NCBI GenBank assembly: GCA_030544215.1
Contig: JARZZO010000004.1
Span: 15,488,501 to 15,552,500, forward strand
Direction of reading: 5' to 3'
Length of the DNA stretch: 64,000 nt
Source: Zantedeschia hybrid cultivar
Taxonomy: Eukaryota; Streptophyta; Magnoliopsida; Alismatales; Araceae
A program made the translations under genes and the position numbers. This document shows, in pieces, positions 45,464-56,050 of this stretch. Position 1 is the first letter of the stretch. Each line of letters starts with the position of its first letter. The notes under the pieces were generated by a model that saw nothing but the letters and a program-made list of their open reading frames with translations, did not search any database and was not told where the DNA came from.

Positions 45464-47660
45464 CTACAGGAGATAATCAATTGATAATTAACAGGTATTC
45501 AGATTAACTAAAACAAGATATGGTCTTTTATTATCTAGTTTTACTCCCACTAATTTTCGATGGACTGTATAACCTTCAGATATACAGAACGGGAGACGCC
45601 GACTGTCTCCTAGTGGGGATCAGAATCTCCAAGCATCACAGTATGACCTCGGGTAAACACGTAGTATCATACCGCTATCTTAGAGCAATCATCTCATGAT
45701 AATTGCAACTCCTTGCAATATCCAATCATATTTCGGCTCCAAAGTTTAATGGTCCCGGGTAAACAGAGTAAACCATTATCCCCGGTCTAAGCTTTACCAT
45801 CAATACGTGACAGAGTAAAGTAGAAATATAGTTCCCGGATAAACACATGGATAACTATATCGTTCCTCTACTCTTATCCAAAGGCATCTAATGCCATGAT
45901 CAACAGTCCCCTCAACAGACAATGGCAGACCTCGGGTAAACACATAGTATCTGCCATCACTGAATTGAGTTCTATTGATCATATCGATGGAGAGCCACGC
46001 GGTGCATTCTCAATGACTCGTGCTACGGCTTTGAGTTTGTAACGAAGGTTTTACCTATTTAGTTTGGTCTCATCCTAAGTGATAGTATTAAATATATCGA
46101 ATATATTATAAATACTAATAACCTAGCAAATATTAAGCACACCATCACATACATGTCATTAGTGTGGTCATGGACGGCACTGCGGTTTGACTTGAGCCAG
46201 ACAGTCAAACGCACACACATACACAATATAACAACTTATATCATGAGTCTGCAAACCCATGGATTCAATGAACTCCTTCATTTTCATTTGGTCGGTAGTT
46301 GTAGATCATCCTCACTCCGCGCGCAGTCGCCTTGATCAAATTACATTATAATTCTCAATTACATGATAATTTAAATGATGAAGCCTTATGGCGATTACAT
46401 CAAGGAGGGAGGTAGAAGTACAATGGAATATGAGAGGGAGAGGTTCGCAGACCTCTATTTATTAATAAACAATAAACCACACAATCACATTCCACATCCA
46501 CAATTAATGCTCGTCCATGACCACCATGTGTTTTAGTTAAACAAACCACACATGAATTGCACATCAAATGGCTAAATAAAATTTTCGAAAATAATAATAT
46601 TTTCAGGTTTCATAAAATCAGGGACCAAACAAAATTTTGGAGAATTTGAAATTTTCGAAAAACAATTTATGCATGCTTAACTTAAATCGAATTTAAACAA
46701 GCAATTAATTACACATCAAATATGCACAAAATCTAAAATTAATGGCTTTAGAAATATTCCATGCTCAATTTGAACAATTTAAATAATTATGGGGGTATTT
46801 AACAATTAAATACAACAATTAATCTAACACCTTAGATTAATAATTAGTATTAACAACATTTGTTAATATGATAATGAAAAACTCATATTTTATTATTAGG
46901 ACCCAAAAATTAAAATTTTAATGTCAAAATCAAATTTTAACAATAAAATAAAATAAAATTAATTTTAACAGGGCCACTAATAATAATAAAATTATATTTA
47001 AAAGAAGTGGGGAAGGGGGGTTCAGCCCGGCTGAACCCCTGGCTCGGGCCAGGGCCGAGCCAGGGTCCTGGACCTTGTCGGCGGCTAGGGGAAACCCTAG
47101 GCGCACGACAGAGGCGCCCGAGGGTTCCCTGCACTGCAGGGAACCCGACGGCAGCTACCCCCTGCTGAGGTCCCCTTCCGGCGTCGGCACCGGCGCCGAC
47201 CGGGCACCGGCGACCGTCCGCCGATTCCGGCGACGTCGCCGGCGCCGTCCGACGGCCGGAGCAGGCCCGTAAAGGGCTCCGGTGGCCTGCCTGTTTATTT
47301 CAAAAATCCTTCCCTTGATCCCTCTTTTCACAGCAGTTTCAAAAACGCAAGAGGGAGAAGAAGGAAGGCCATGGCCAGCGGTACCTGGATCCCCACGCCG
47401 CCGGCATCGATCACAACGATCAAAGCCCCCAAAGATCCATCTCATGGATCCGATTCTATCAAAAATACTCCGTTCTTCGTCCAACGAAGAACACGACGAA
47501 AAACCCCCAAAAATAATATTTTCTTCAGATTTAAATCGCGATCTTATCGCAGTAATCATCTAATGAATATAAATCTTTCAAGAAAATAAATTTAAGCATA
47601 GAATAAATTCAAAAACCATAATTTTTAGAGACCGAAATGACGAAAACACAGTGGAACCTG
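45464..47660 (-). other. Long 5' leader of the copia element
   Basis: About 2.2 kb lie between the 5' LTR/PBS and the gag start. The part near gag (45560-45960) is packed with hairpins. The middle (46330-46980) is A/T-rich. The part next to the PBS (46985-47430) is GC-rich, with GGCGCCGAC/GCCGGCG words. Open frames here lack homology. Confidence 0.7.
45641..45957 (-). repeat. Four hairpins with a conserved loop and unrelated stems
   Basis: Arms and loops on the plus strand: (1) GTATGA 45641-45646, loop CCTCGGGTAAACACGTAGTA, TCATAC 45667-45672. (2) TAATGGT 45747-45753, loop CCCGGGTAAACAGAGTAA, ACCATTA 45772-45778. (3) ATATAGTT 45826-45833, loop CCCGGATAAACACATGGAT, AACTATAT 45853-45860. (4) ATGGCAGA 45922-45929, loop CCTCGGGTAAACACATAGTA, TCTGCCAT 45950-45957. 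Every stem pairs perfectly, yet the four stems are unrelated in sequence while the 18-20-nt loops are nearly the same. Smaller hairpins (for example GGAGAC/GTCTCC at about 45590-45608) lie between them. Confidence 0.85.
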
Positions 47661-47672
47661 GCTCTGATACCA
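47661..47672 (-). other. Primer binding site of the copia element
   Basis: GCTCTGATACCA on the plus strand is the complement of TGGTATCAGAGC, the initiator-methionine tRNA complement used by most plant copia elements. Confidence 0.92.
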
Positions 47673-47673
47673 C

Positions 47674-49222
47674 TGTTGGGATCGCTGTGTCGAGATCCGA
47701 CCGAAAAACGCAGCGGAATAAAATATTCGGGATCGGATCTGTCCCGTTTCAATCGTAGAAATAAAACCGGAGTAAGTCAGATTTACCTTGTGCGGATTCG
47801 AATATGCGTTCGTTTTCCGGTTCCGTCGGAGCGATGCCGCAAGTCGCGCAGATGCCCGACCTCCAGCGGTATCCACGCGGTTCTCCTCGCGATGGATCGT
47901 CCTTGCTTCCTCGCTCGCTGTAGCGTTCGTAGATCCCGTCTGGCTGCGCTTTATCCGCCGCGACATGCGGATTCTGAATCTCCCGTCTGACGGAAGGCGG
48001 AGCAGTCGGGAACCACACGCCCAGAAGAGAGAGAGAGAGAGTCAGAACGACGGCTAGGTCAGGGTTGCTGGCCCCCGACGTAGAATCCGTTCTTTTATAA
48101 TAAGTTTGTTTGCGATTTTTCATAAAAACCCAGACTTATCCGAAATCCTGTCGGATTATCCATCGACATGAGAACCATTTGCATGTGACCCTCTAGGCCC
48201 AAATACCAGTCCAGTTAATGGCCCATTAAGTCCAGTAACCTTTTATTGACCCACTGAATTAATTAATATCCTTATATTTAATTAATCAACCGAATTTAAC
48301 GTCCCACAATAAATTCGGACGGACTGCTGATCACGTTGGATGCCAAGCAACATCGCGTGATCCTGGATGGCACTGGGGTTATCGCAACCCTCTATTGGAA
48401 CCTTTCTGTCATCGGTTAGCGCGCGGATATAATCCTTCATCTGTGCAATGTTCTCGAATCGACCTAAGGCATGGTTTACTGTTAAACCCTATTTGGTCGA
48501 TTCACTTGAATCAGATGCCGCTAATCTGAATCCGATAACTCCTTATCGATTACAGAGTCCGCCCTAGCTAGGGACTTTAAGCGCATCATTCCCGGAACAT
48601 TCTCTCTCAAACTACCGAGAGCGGATGATCCTGTATTGAACACACAATTACCTTCAAGGGCATTTCCCTAAACCCGATCGCTTGACTTATTGATAACCCA
48701 TGGTTAGGGATTCGTTAGTCAAGGTCAAAGTTCAGAAACCTACCAACAAGGTATCTTTGGAGTCTCAGGTCCAAGGATCATCCACGCAACCGTGACAAAT
48801 GAATCGAGCTGGTTAACAGTGAGGTGATTACCATCCAGCAATTCATAGTCGGATCAGTTCAGTGAACTCATTAACCAATGAGCACCTACAGGTCCAACAT
48901 AGTGTCTCCACACAAGTGACTTATGGGATCAGTCACCCTCATCATATGAGCTGAAGTAATTTATACTAATCTATCCAGATGTTCAATGTCCTATCTCAAA
49001 CATCCTATGACTAGGAACAATTAAGAACATGTGTTTATAAGTCTTCGGTCTCGTAATTATGATCTCATCATAATCCGAAGACTGTTGCACATGTTCATGG
49101 ACTTCATCGTGATACGATAAATAGAGATCGAATTAATTACACACAATGAATTATTGCCATTTATTAATAATCTGAATAAGTACATAGTATCGGATTGGCT
49201 TTGAGACCATCTAATACTAATA
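47674..49222 (-). repeat. Copia 5' LTR (right copy)
   Basis: Starts TGTTGGGATCGC and ends CTAATACTAATA, where the terminal CA has become TA. Otherwise it is collinear with the left LTR. Confidence 0.95.
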
Positions 49223-49227
49223 TGGAG

Positions 49228-49554
49228 GAGCCTAGGCAGCAGCCCGACGAGCCCCGGGCTGAGTTGAGATCTAGACTGGCCAGGGCGGCCAGCGAGATAT
49301 ATGGTCAGGATCCTAGTGATAGGGTCAGGGTAGATAGAGACCTTAGGAGATTCTTAGTCTTCTTCTTCGGTAGGCTTCTTTTCGGGACGAAGGGCGACTA
49401 TATCCATTGTCGCTTCCTGAGTCTCTTGGTAGATCTTGACCGCTTAGGCAAGTACGCATGGGGTGTGGCCCTTCTGGCCCATCTCTTCACCGACCTCTCC
49501 ACCGTCACACCTGACCGGGAGACCACCATCAGTGGCTTTGCGCCGTTTCTTCAG
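49228..49554 (+). pseudogene. PMD gene 2, exon 2 (3' part)
   Basis: Continues in frame from 40054 as EPRQQPDEPRAELRSRLARA. It includes the second PMD block RFLVFFFGRLLFGTKGDYIH and WGVALLAHLFTDL, and ends GFAPFLQ|GTACTT. Confidence 0.85.
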
Positions 49555-49645
49555 GTACTTAGTTTATTTCATATTTGTTCATTTCATTAAACGCTCATTA
49601 TTCAATCAATGCGTGTGATTCTAACTACATGCTTTTTTGATGCAG

Positions 49646-49809
49646 GTGTGGACGTATTTTTATTTTCCTCTAGGCCGAGCGAGAGTCCATCTACACAGCC
49701 GGCAACGATTCCGCTTGCCGGGCGTTGGCGTCCGGTGGTGGACACGGCACCACAACATCACCAGTTGACGGCTCTCCACCGTCAATTCCTTGATTACCCA
49801 GAGTTGTTG
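49646..49809 (+). pseudogene. PMD gene 2, exon 3
   Basis: Starts after TTTTTGATGCAG with VWTYFYFPLGRARV. Near 49765 the frame must shift by one base to reach LTALHRQFLDYPELL before the GTAAGT donor. Its length of 164 nt (one short of a multiple of three) fits a 1-nt deletion. Confidence 0.75.
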
Positions 49810-49989
49810 GTAAGTTTTAAAATTCTTTTCTGTTTCACATTTGATTAGTTATCTAATGTTAAATTTTTTAATTATTAATTGTCTTTGGTTAAAGTGTTTT
49901 TAGATTAGCGTTTATTTAATTGCATATTCGATTGATAATTTAGATGTTTTATTAATTAAATGCCATGCAATCAACCTATATGAATGCAG

Positions 49990-50330
49990 GTTATCTAGCG
50001 TCCATATCTGGGTATGGATGATGCCAGACAGCCATAGGTGGAGCATGGGTGAGGCAGGTTTGGGCGCCAGGTGTGGTTGCACTGTATGAACGAGATCGCC
50101 CTCCTGTGCCTGAGGCAGGCGATGCGGACATTGAGTATGCATCAAGAGTGGGTGGAGGAGGAGATCCCGGAGGGGATCGGGAGGTCGATGCGGGGGAAGC
50201 AGGCCCGCATGGATTGGAGTGCCAAATTCCCAGATCAATGTGATGACTGGCACCGATACGGGGTCCCGATGGAGTGGCAAGCGGTGAGCAGCGACGTTTA
50301 CTTACAGCGCTATTGGGTCCACCTCTCGAT
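49990..50330 (+). pseudogene. PMD gene 2, exon 4
   Basis: The last part of the PMD region: RPYLGMDDARQP near the start, then MHQEWVEEEIPEGIGRSMRG and CDDWHRYGVPMEWQAV. TAG, TAG and TGA in the first 25 codons sit where TGG, TGG and CGA would restore an open frame. The donor is GTGAGT at 50331; the phase at this border does not fit exactly. Confidence 0.7.
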
Positions 50331-50426
50331 GTGAGTATATGATATGCATGCTTGTGAATGCTTCTTTCATTTTATTAATTATCTTGTTTATGTTTGTAAA
50401 TGCATGACATGTCATGAAAAATGCAG

Positions 50427-50780
50427 GATGCTCGGGATGCCACCATCATCACACTCCGCGGCCACCTCCAAGACGCTGAGGCCCAGTTGGAGCGTATCCA
50501 GAAGGAATTGGACGAATTGGTAAGTGCTATGCATGAATGACATGGATGTTATGAACGCTCCATTTTATTATTAAATTGTTTTGACACTTGTACACTAATG
50601 GTGGTCCCCCTTCCATTACAGCGTGCCGCTTATACCCATACGGTGACCCCCTCACCTTCTGCTGCTGCCGGTCCTTCCTCCTTTTCATCTGCCCATAAAG
50701 CTGCTATGGCTGACCTGCGAAGTCAGCTAGCCTTTGCCATTCGCGGAGCCACTCAGGCTGAGGAGGATGCTGCTGCTCAG
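50427..50780 (+). pseudogene. PMD gene 2, exons 5 and 6
   Basis: Exon 5 (50427-50519) encodes the coiled-coil segment DARDATIITLRGHLQDAEAQ and on to LDEL. Exon 6 (50622-50780) encodes a Ser/Pro/Ala-rich linker followed by ADLRSQLAFAIRGATQAEED. Both have standard borders and phase 0. Confidence 0.75.
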
Positions 50781-50856
50781 GTAAGCCCTCAACTTGCTCC
50801 TTGCATGATGTCTTTTGCTTGCTTGATCACTTAACTGATGATGTCTTCTGTTGCAG

Positions 50857-51300
50857 GTCTAAGAGCTCTGTGTGTCTCTTAAGGAGAGGGATGCGGAGCT
50901 GGCGCAGGCCTGCAGCTCAATAGCCCGAGTCGCAGAGCTGGAGGAGTAGCTGGCCAGACTCTCCACGGGTGACCTACCTCGTGATCTTGCACGTCTCCAG
51001 GTTCGGCTGGAGGTCTTGATGGAGGAGAGGGATCGAGATCGGTCCCGGTTGGAGAGTCTTTAGGGACGACTATCGATGGCGGAGCACGAGCACCAGAGCA
51101 TCGAGGCTCGCTACCAGCGTGCGTGCCAGTGGGCGTTGGAGCGGGGACAGGGGAGTGCCTTCACCACTAGCATTACAGTATCCTCTGGCCAGGCAGGGCC
51201 AAGCGTCATGGGACCACCGCCACCGCCAGCTCGAGGTCCAGATGTCCAGGATGAGGCTCAGAGCCAGCTGGACGAGGGTGCAGGAGAGAGCCAGCCGTGA
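50857..51300 (+). pseudogene. PMD gene 2, exon 7 (C-terminus)
   Basis: Coiled coil (LKERDAELAQACSSIARVAE; LQVRLEVLMEERDRDRSRLE), then a Pro-rich tail ending GAGESQP and TGA at 51298-51300. Three premature stops (TAA at codon 2, TAG after AELEE, TAG after RLESL) would each be a Gln codon before a C-to-T change. Confidence 0.75.
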
Positions 51301-51738
51301 GGGCTGCCACCATGTATTTTCTTTTGTTTTGGAGTCCTGTGGATGGACTTCCATGTTGTACAAACTCTTTGTGATATATGAAAGGACTTTTCTTCATGCT
51401 TGAGTTGTCTTGGTGTTGTTTTTCGCTGCCTTTCCTTTTCCATTCCTGCGCATGGCTTAATGAACAAATTAAATGTTTGTTCAGACTTAGCCCCTTGTCC
51501 AGTTAAGTAGCCAGTTATTTAATCCTATCCTTGGTAGAAGGGTAAAAGGGCGAAGCCTTTATTTAACAAAGGTGAATAAGGATAATTGAAAGGAAGTAAA
51601 ATGCAACATACAAGCATACAAATGCTCACTGAAGGTAAAAAAATGCAATACGCGCGTGATGCGATAAACAAATGTTAATTGAAATATTTTTGTTTCGCAA
51701 TTGCATATTTAGAAATATCTAATTTTCGAAGTTTTGCC
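51301..51738. other. 3' flank of PMD gene 2
   Basis: Probably 3' untranslated and intergenic DNA of the Tat element. No homology is recognised. Confidence 0.3.
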
Positions 51739-51930
51739 ATATTCAATTTTTTTGGGTTTTGGAATATTCAATTTTTTTTGGGTTTTGCAATATTCAATTT
51801 TTTTTGGGTTTTGCAATATTCAATTTTTTTGGGTTTTGAAATATTCAATTTTCTTTGGGTTTTGCAATATTCAATTTTTTTTGGGTTTTGAAATATTCAA
51901 TTTTTTTGGTTTTGAAATATTCAATTAACC
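51739..51930. repeat. 26-27-bp tandem repeat, about seven copies
   Basis: Units of the form ATTCAATTTTTTTTGGG plus TTTTGCAAT recur with length changes in the T run (6-8) and GCA/GAA alternation. The array lies about 440 bp after the PMD gene stop codon. Confidence 0.9.
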
Positions 51931-52664
51931 GAGTAAACTAAAGATCAACATGGAACTCGGATCAAAAGAGCGTATCCATTCGTCAACTTAATTCCCACAT
52001 CAATTTTTAATGACCTACTCCAGACTTATCGTGCTTGAATTATGTTTGGAATCGTGATCCCATTCGATGGTCCGACCCTTAGTCGATGTTGGCTATTCCT
52101 CAAGCTTGGGGCACGCCTCTTCAGAATGAAGGAAAGAATTGGTTTAGAAAGCGTGCGAGAAGGTTTCGGAGACTCAGAAAGATGTCCTTTCTACCCTATT
52201 ATATGTTGGGATTCGATCATTCTTATTTTGCGGGGTATTTAACGACCTTGCGCTCCCTTTTCATTTGATTTTGTGGCCCTTTTGTAATAACATTCGCAAT
52301 ATTGAGTGGCCTTTTGATTTGGTTTGGCTTTTGCTTTTGCTTTTGCGGGGCAGATCTCCCTTTTTTTTTATGACGGCCTCCTACTAGGATGGCAGGTACT
52401 GTCAGTAGTCTATTCTAAGTCTCGTTCTATCGTCGCGGGTCGAGAGTAAAAACAGGGGTTTTGTTTTGAAAAGAATGAGTTGTACTTTTCCACTATCAGT
52501 CAAGCTTTCGGTGTTCCTCGGGCTTAGCATCTCTTGTTATTCATGAATCAAATGTGTTTGTGTGCAATAATACGTTTGAATTAGATTACCAAAGATTAAT
52601 ATGGGAATATGAGTTTTCGAATTTTTCAACTCCACTGATCCTTGCATCATACTGGTCAATTACA
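51931..52664. other. Spacer between the PMD gene and integrase
   Basis: The convergent 3' ends of the plus-strand PMD gene and the minus-strand gag-pol face each other across this stretch. I see no motif beyond short T and GCTTTT runs (52330-52372). Confidence 0.35.
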
Positions 52665-53620
52665 CTAAGGGTAGTATTTCTTAAGATACAGACCACTCCA
52701 GGGGTGAGTTAGCTCTTGTCCTTCTGCATTGACTAAGCGATAAGCGTTACCAGGAAAAACATGTGATATGACATACGGTCCTTCCCAGTTGGGTTGGAGC
52801 TTAGAACGTGGACCACTAGGTTTTACAAAGATTCTTTTCACAACCATCTCACCAACTTTCGTTCAATGACCTTCTTTTGGTAAAAATGTGCTAGTCTGTT
52901 CTGATATACCCTTGCATGATTGACGGTCGACCATCTTTTCTCATCTAAGAATTCCAGTTGAGTAAGGAGTGCAGAGCGATGCTTATCAATGGAAAATTCC
53001 TTGCTCAATTGTACTCTTAATGATGGGATGAGGACTTCGTATGGAACTACCGCCTCCATTCCAAATGTTAGGGAATAAGGAGTTTGCCTAGTGGGAGTGC
53101 GGATTGAAGTTCGGTATGCCCATAGAGCCTCGACTAATTTCTCTGGCTAGTCCGAGAAATTATTAGACTTACATGTTTTCTTGATAATTTTTATCAGTCT
53201 TATTGGTTGCCTCTGTTTGGCCATTGCCTTGTGGATAATAAGGAGATGAATGATGCAATGCAATTTTATACATGTTGCAGAGGTCCTTCAGCTCTTGTGA
53301 TATGAATTGCGGTCCATTGTCGGTGACGATGGTGCTTGGGATTCCAAATCTGGTGATAATGTTCCTCATGATGAACTTGCAAAACGTTGATGCTTTGATC
53401 TCCGTGTATAATTCGGCTTCTGTCCACTTGGTGAAATATTCTGTTGCCGTGAGGATGAAAGATTTTTGCTTGGTGGCAGAATCAGGATTGCCAAGGGGAC
53501 TAATGATGTCGAAAGCCCACATGGAGAAAGGCCATAGAGATGAAACAGGGTGGAGTGAAGATGCGGGGGAATGGATCTTATCGGCATGAAGCTGGCACTT
53601 AGCACACTTACGGACATATC
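52665..53620 (-). pseudogene. Tat integrase
   Basis: The core domain is at 53169-53610, with the zinc-finger tail GYVRKCAKCQLHADKIHSPA, the catalytic region starting MWAFDIISPLG, the second Asp in IVTDNGPQF and the Glu in GNGQTEATNK. The C-terminal part lies at 52838-53059 (VPYEVLIPSLRVQL) and 52665-52847 (FVKPSGPRSKLQPNWEGPYV, ending YLKKYYP). A frameshift at about 53620 separates it from the upstream part, and stops occur between the pieces. It would insert the element cDNA into the genome. Confidence 0.88.
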
Positions 53621-54508
53621 CTACGCAATTTCTTCCATGGTTGGCCAGTAATATCCATGTCTAAGGATTTTCTTTGATAGCATATGTCCGTTAATATGGT
53701 CATCACAAACTCTAGCATAAGCTCCCTCCGTGATTTTCCGAAGCTCATCTTCATCCAGACATCTTAAGAGAGCACCATCAAATCCACGTTTGTATAAAGT
53801 TCCTCCAACTAAGGTGTACCTCTGAGCAACTCTCCTGATAGCTCTCTTCTCCTCAGTAGTGGCTTCTTCGGGGTATGACTGATCTTTACAGTAGTTAGCA
53901 ATCTCATAATACCATGGTTTATCCCCGTCTTCCATTTCTTGTTGCCAGTCTAGCAGCATGATCTCTCTTTTCTCCATAATATCCCCATCTCTGACCTTCT
54001 TCAGCAACTTCTCTTTAACTTTAAGGAAAGAAGGGTCTTTCACGGTAGGAAAAAGACGCTTATGGACAGTAATGGACTCATATTGCCTGCTGATCGGGAA
54101 ATTTAGGGAAGATGCGAGGGAAGCCAAAGTGTCAACTAGAATGTTCTGATTCCGAGGAACATGGATCAATTTGGTGAAAAGCTTGGCATAAGCTGAGGTG
54201 AGTTCCTGATAGGGCTTGAGTTTAGGGTCAAGAGTGCGATATTTGGTAAGCACTTGGCGAAGAATTAGTTGACTATCACCCACAATTCTCAGTTTGGTGA
54301 CACCATGGAGATGAGCGGCCTCCAGGCCAGCAAGGAGAGCCTCATACTCAGCTATGTTGTTAGTGACATAGAAGTCAAGCTGAAAGGCTTGTGGAATGGT
54401 GACACCTTCATGTGATAAGAGAACAATGCCGATACCCTTACCGTGAGAGTTCAGAGCTCCGTTAAAATGCTGAGTCCACATATGATCATTGATTTTGTTT
54501 ATGGACAT
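53621..54508 (-). pseudogene. Tat archaeal-type RNase H and integrase zinc region
   Basis: The segment encodes the additional RNase H typical of Tat elements: IGIVLLSHEGVTIPQAFQLD, NNIAEYEALLAGLEAAHLHG and IVGDSQLILRQV keep the Glu and the second Asp. The first catalytic Asp (normally FDGS/A) reads FNGA, a D-to-N change. A linker leads to GYYWPTMEEIA at the end, the start of the integrase zinc region, and then the frame breaks. The presence of this second RNase H is the main reason for assigning the element to the Tat lineage. Confidence 0.88.
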
Positions 54509-54646
54509 CAGTTCCTCATTCGGAAACTCTGATCGGACCGGATCAAGTCGAGGAAGAGGGTGATGAGCAAGATGTTCGGCTATGGCATAGCCTTTAATCG
54601 CTTTCTGCTGAATGTAAGTGATATCGAATTGGGAAAGAAAGCTCTG

Positions 54647-56050
54647 TCATCGTGCCAACCTATCAGTGAGGAGGGATTTCTCCAGAAGGAACTTAATGGG
54701 ATTCATCCTAGCGATGAGATAAACTTCATGGGCCAAGAAATCATGCTTCAACTTCTGGACCATCCATACAAGTGTTGCACATGTTTTCTCCATCGCTGTA
54801 TACCTCTGTTCAGCAGGGTTGAGAAATTTTGAGAGATAATAGGCTGCCCTCTCCTTTCCTTCTTTATCCTCTTGTGCTAGGACAACCCCTACTGCATCAT
54901 CCATGATAGAAATATATAGAACCAAAGGTTTGTCCGGAGATGGTGGTCTCAGAACAGGAGGACTTGCTAAATAATTCTTCAATCCATCAAATGCCTCATG
55001 ACACTTATTATCCCAATCGAACTTGACTCCCGGTTTAGTAAGCTCGTAAAACGGCCTGCACCTTTGCGAGTGTTGGGAGACAAATTGGCGAATAAATTGC
55101 AACCTCCCCATTAATCCTCTTAAGTCCTTCAAATTCTTGGGAGGCGGCATCTCTCTGATAGCCTTGGCCTTGTTGGGATCGATCTCAATGCCCTGCTTAC
55201 TGACAATGAATCCAAGTAACTTCCCTGAGGATACCCTGAATACATATTTCTTGGGGTTCATCTTCAACTGATATTTTCTCGACCTCTTCAGAACCTTTGC
55301 TAGAACTTTAGCATGCTCAGCTTTCGTCTTAGATTTCACTAGTAGATCATCCACATACACCTCTAAGTTAATGTGCATCATGTCATGGAATATCGTCATC
55401 ATGGCTCTCTGATAAGTGGCTCTAGAATTTTTCAATCCAAATGGCATAACAACATAGCAATAAGTTCCCCAAGGTATGGTGAATGATGTTTTTTCTTGAT
55501 CCTCTTCTGCCAACTTAATCTGATTATATCCCGAGAACCCATCCATAAATGATAGAGTTTCATAGCCATCGGTGTTGTCAATGAGTATATCTATGTGAGG
55601 CAGTAGAAAATCGTCTTTAGGACATGCCCAGTTCAAATCTCAGAAGTCAATACAGATTTTGACCTTCCCATCCTTTTTCATTATCGGGACTATATTGGCC
55701 ACCCATTGCGGATAGGGGACAACTCTAATGAATTTGACTTTATGCAGCTTATCGACCACTTCTTTCATTTTCAAAGTCATTTGAGGGTGGAATCGCCTTA
55801 ACTTTTATTTTACCAGGCTCACTCCCTCTTTCAAGGTTAATCTATGTTCCACTAGTGATCAGTCTAGCCCCGGCATATCCTCATAACTCTAGGCGAAGGT
55901 GTCCTTACAATCTTTGAGAACTCGGACCACTGCCTCTTCATGTACTTTAGACATATTCTTGCTGACGAGGACAACCTTAGGTTCATTTTCGGTCCCTAGG
56001 TTGATCTCTTTGGTAGGCTCTTCTACAGCGGCTGAGGGTTCCTCAATTCT
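54647..56050 (-). pseudogene. Tat reverse transcriptase and RNase H
   Basis: The open part (54647-55636) covers RT from NWACPKDDF through FGLKNSRATYQRAM and the active-site box YVDD to the first RNase H (FDWDNKCHEAFDGLKNYL; RYTAMEKTCATLVW). Upstream the same frame goes on as YPQWVANIVPIMKKDGKV with TGA at 55637-55640 where Arg is usual, a TAA in the K*KLRRFHPQ stretch (about 55800) and a TAG in FA*SYEDMPGLD (about 55890), where Trp is usual in this family. Each stop is one C-to-T change away from the family residue. Confidence 0.9.

Larger units (their letters stand above)
40050..49227 (-). mobile_element. Complete Ty1/copia element (Angela-like), 9.2 kb
   Basis: The element is 40055-49222, flanked by TGGAG (40050-40054 and 49223-49227). 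Its LTRs are 1551 and 1549 bp. The right LTR ends TA where CA is expected. On the minus strand the PBS TGGTATCAGAGC (complement of 47661-47672) follows the 5' LTR by one base and the polypurine tract AAGTGGGAGAT (complement of 41606-41616) precedes the 3' LTR. Gag is one open frame; pol is broken at a few codons. LTR lengths, gag type and size resemble the Angela/Tork group, which I infer from general appearance only. Confidence 0.95.
39224..51300 (+). pseudogene. PMD gene 2 (seven exons), split by a copia element
   Basis: A multi-exon gene runs antisense to the Tat gag-pol genes. Exons are 39224-39433, 39659-40054 joined to 49228-49554, 49646-49809, 49990-50330, 50427-50519, 50622-50780 and 50857-51300, nearly all with GT..AG borders and consistent phases. 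The protein has an acidic Ala/Glu N-terminus, a PMD domain (exons 2-4) and a coiled-coil/Pro-rich C-terminus. The copia insertion at 40055-49222 leaves exon 2 in frame if it and one TGGAG copy are set aside. Exons 4 and 7 carry six premature stops, all explained by C-to-T changes, and exon 3 has a 1-nt frameshift. The gene is dead today. Confidence 0.85.

Noticed and set aside
45641..45957. A CRISPR-like array
   Set aside because: There are four similar words at unequal spacing of about 80-106 bases, but the repeats are loops inside unrelated stems and the context is a plant retrotransposon leader. No cas genes are present.
47637..48123. Frames over 80 codons inside the copia LTRs and the solo LTR (also 40130-40405, 32674-33138)
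   Set aside because: They recur wherever this LTR occurs, on both strands, and include the LTR promoter/leader region. No protein domain is seen.
52665..56050. An endogenous pararetrovirus (caulimovirid) as the source of the RT
   Set aside because: The order RT, RNase H, archaeal RNase H, integrase with gag and a G-patch, and the absence of movement and coat proteins, fit a Tat gypsy element.
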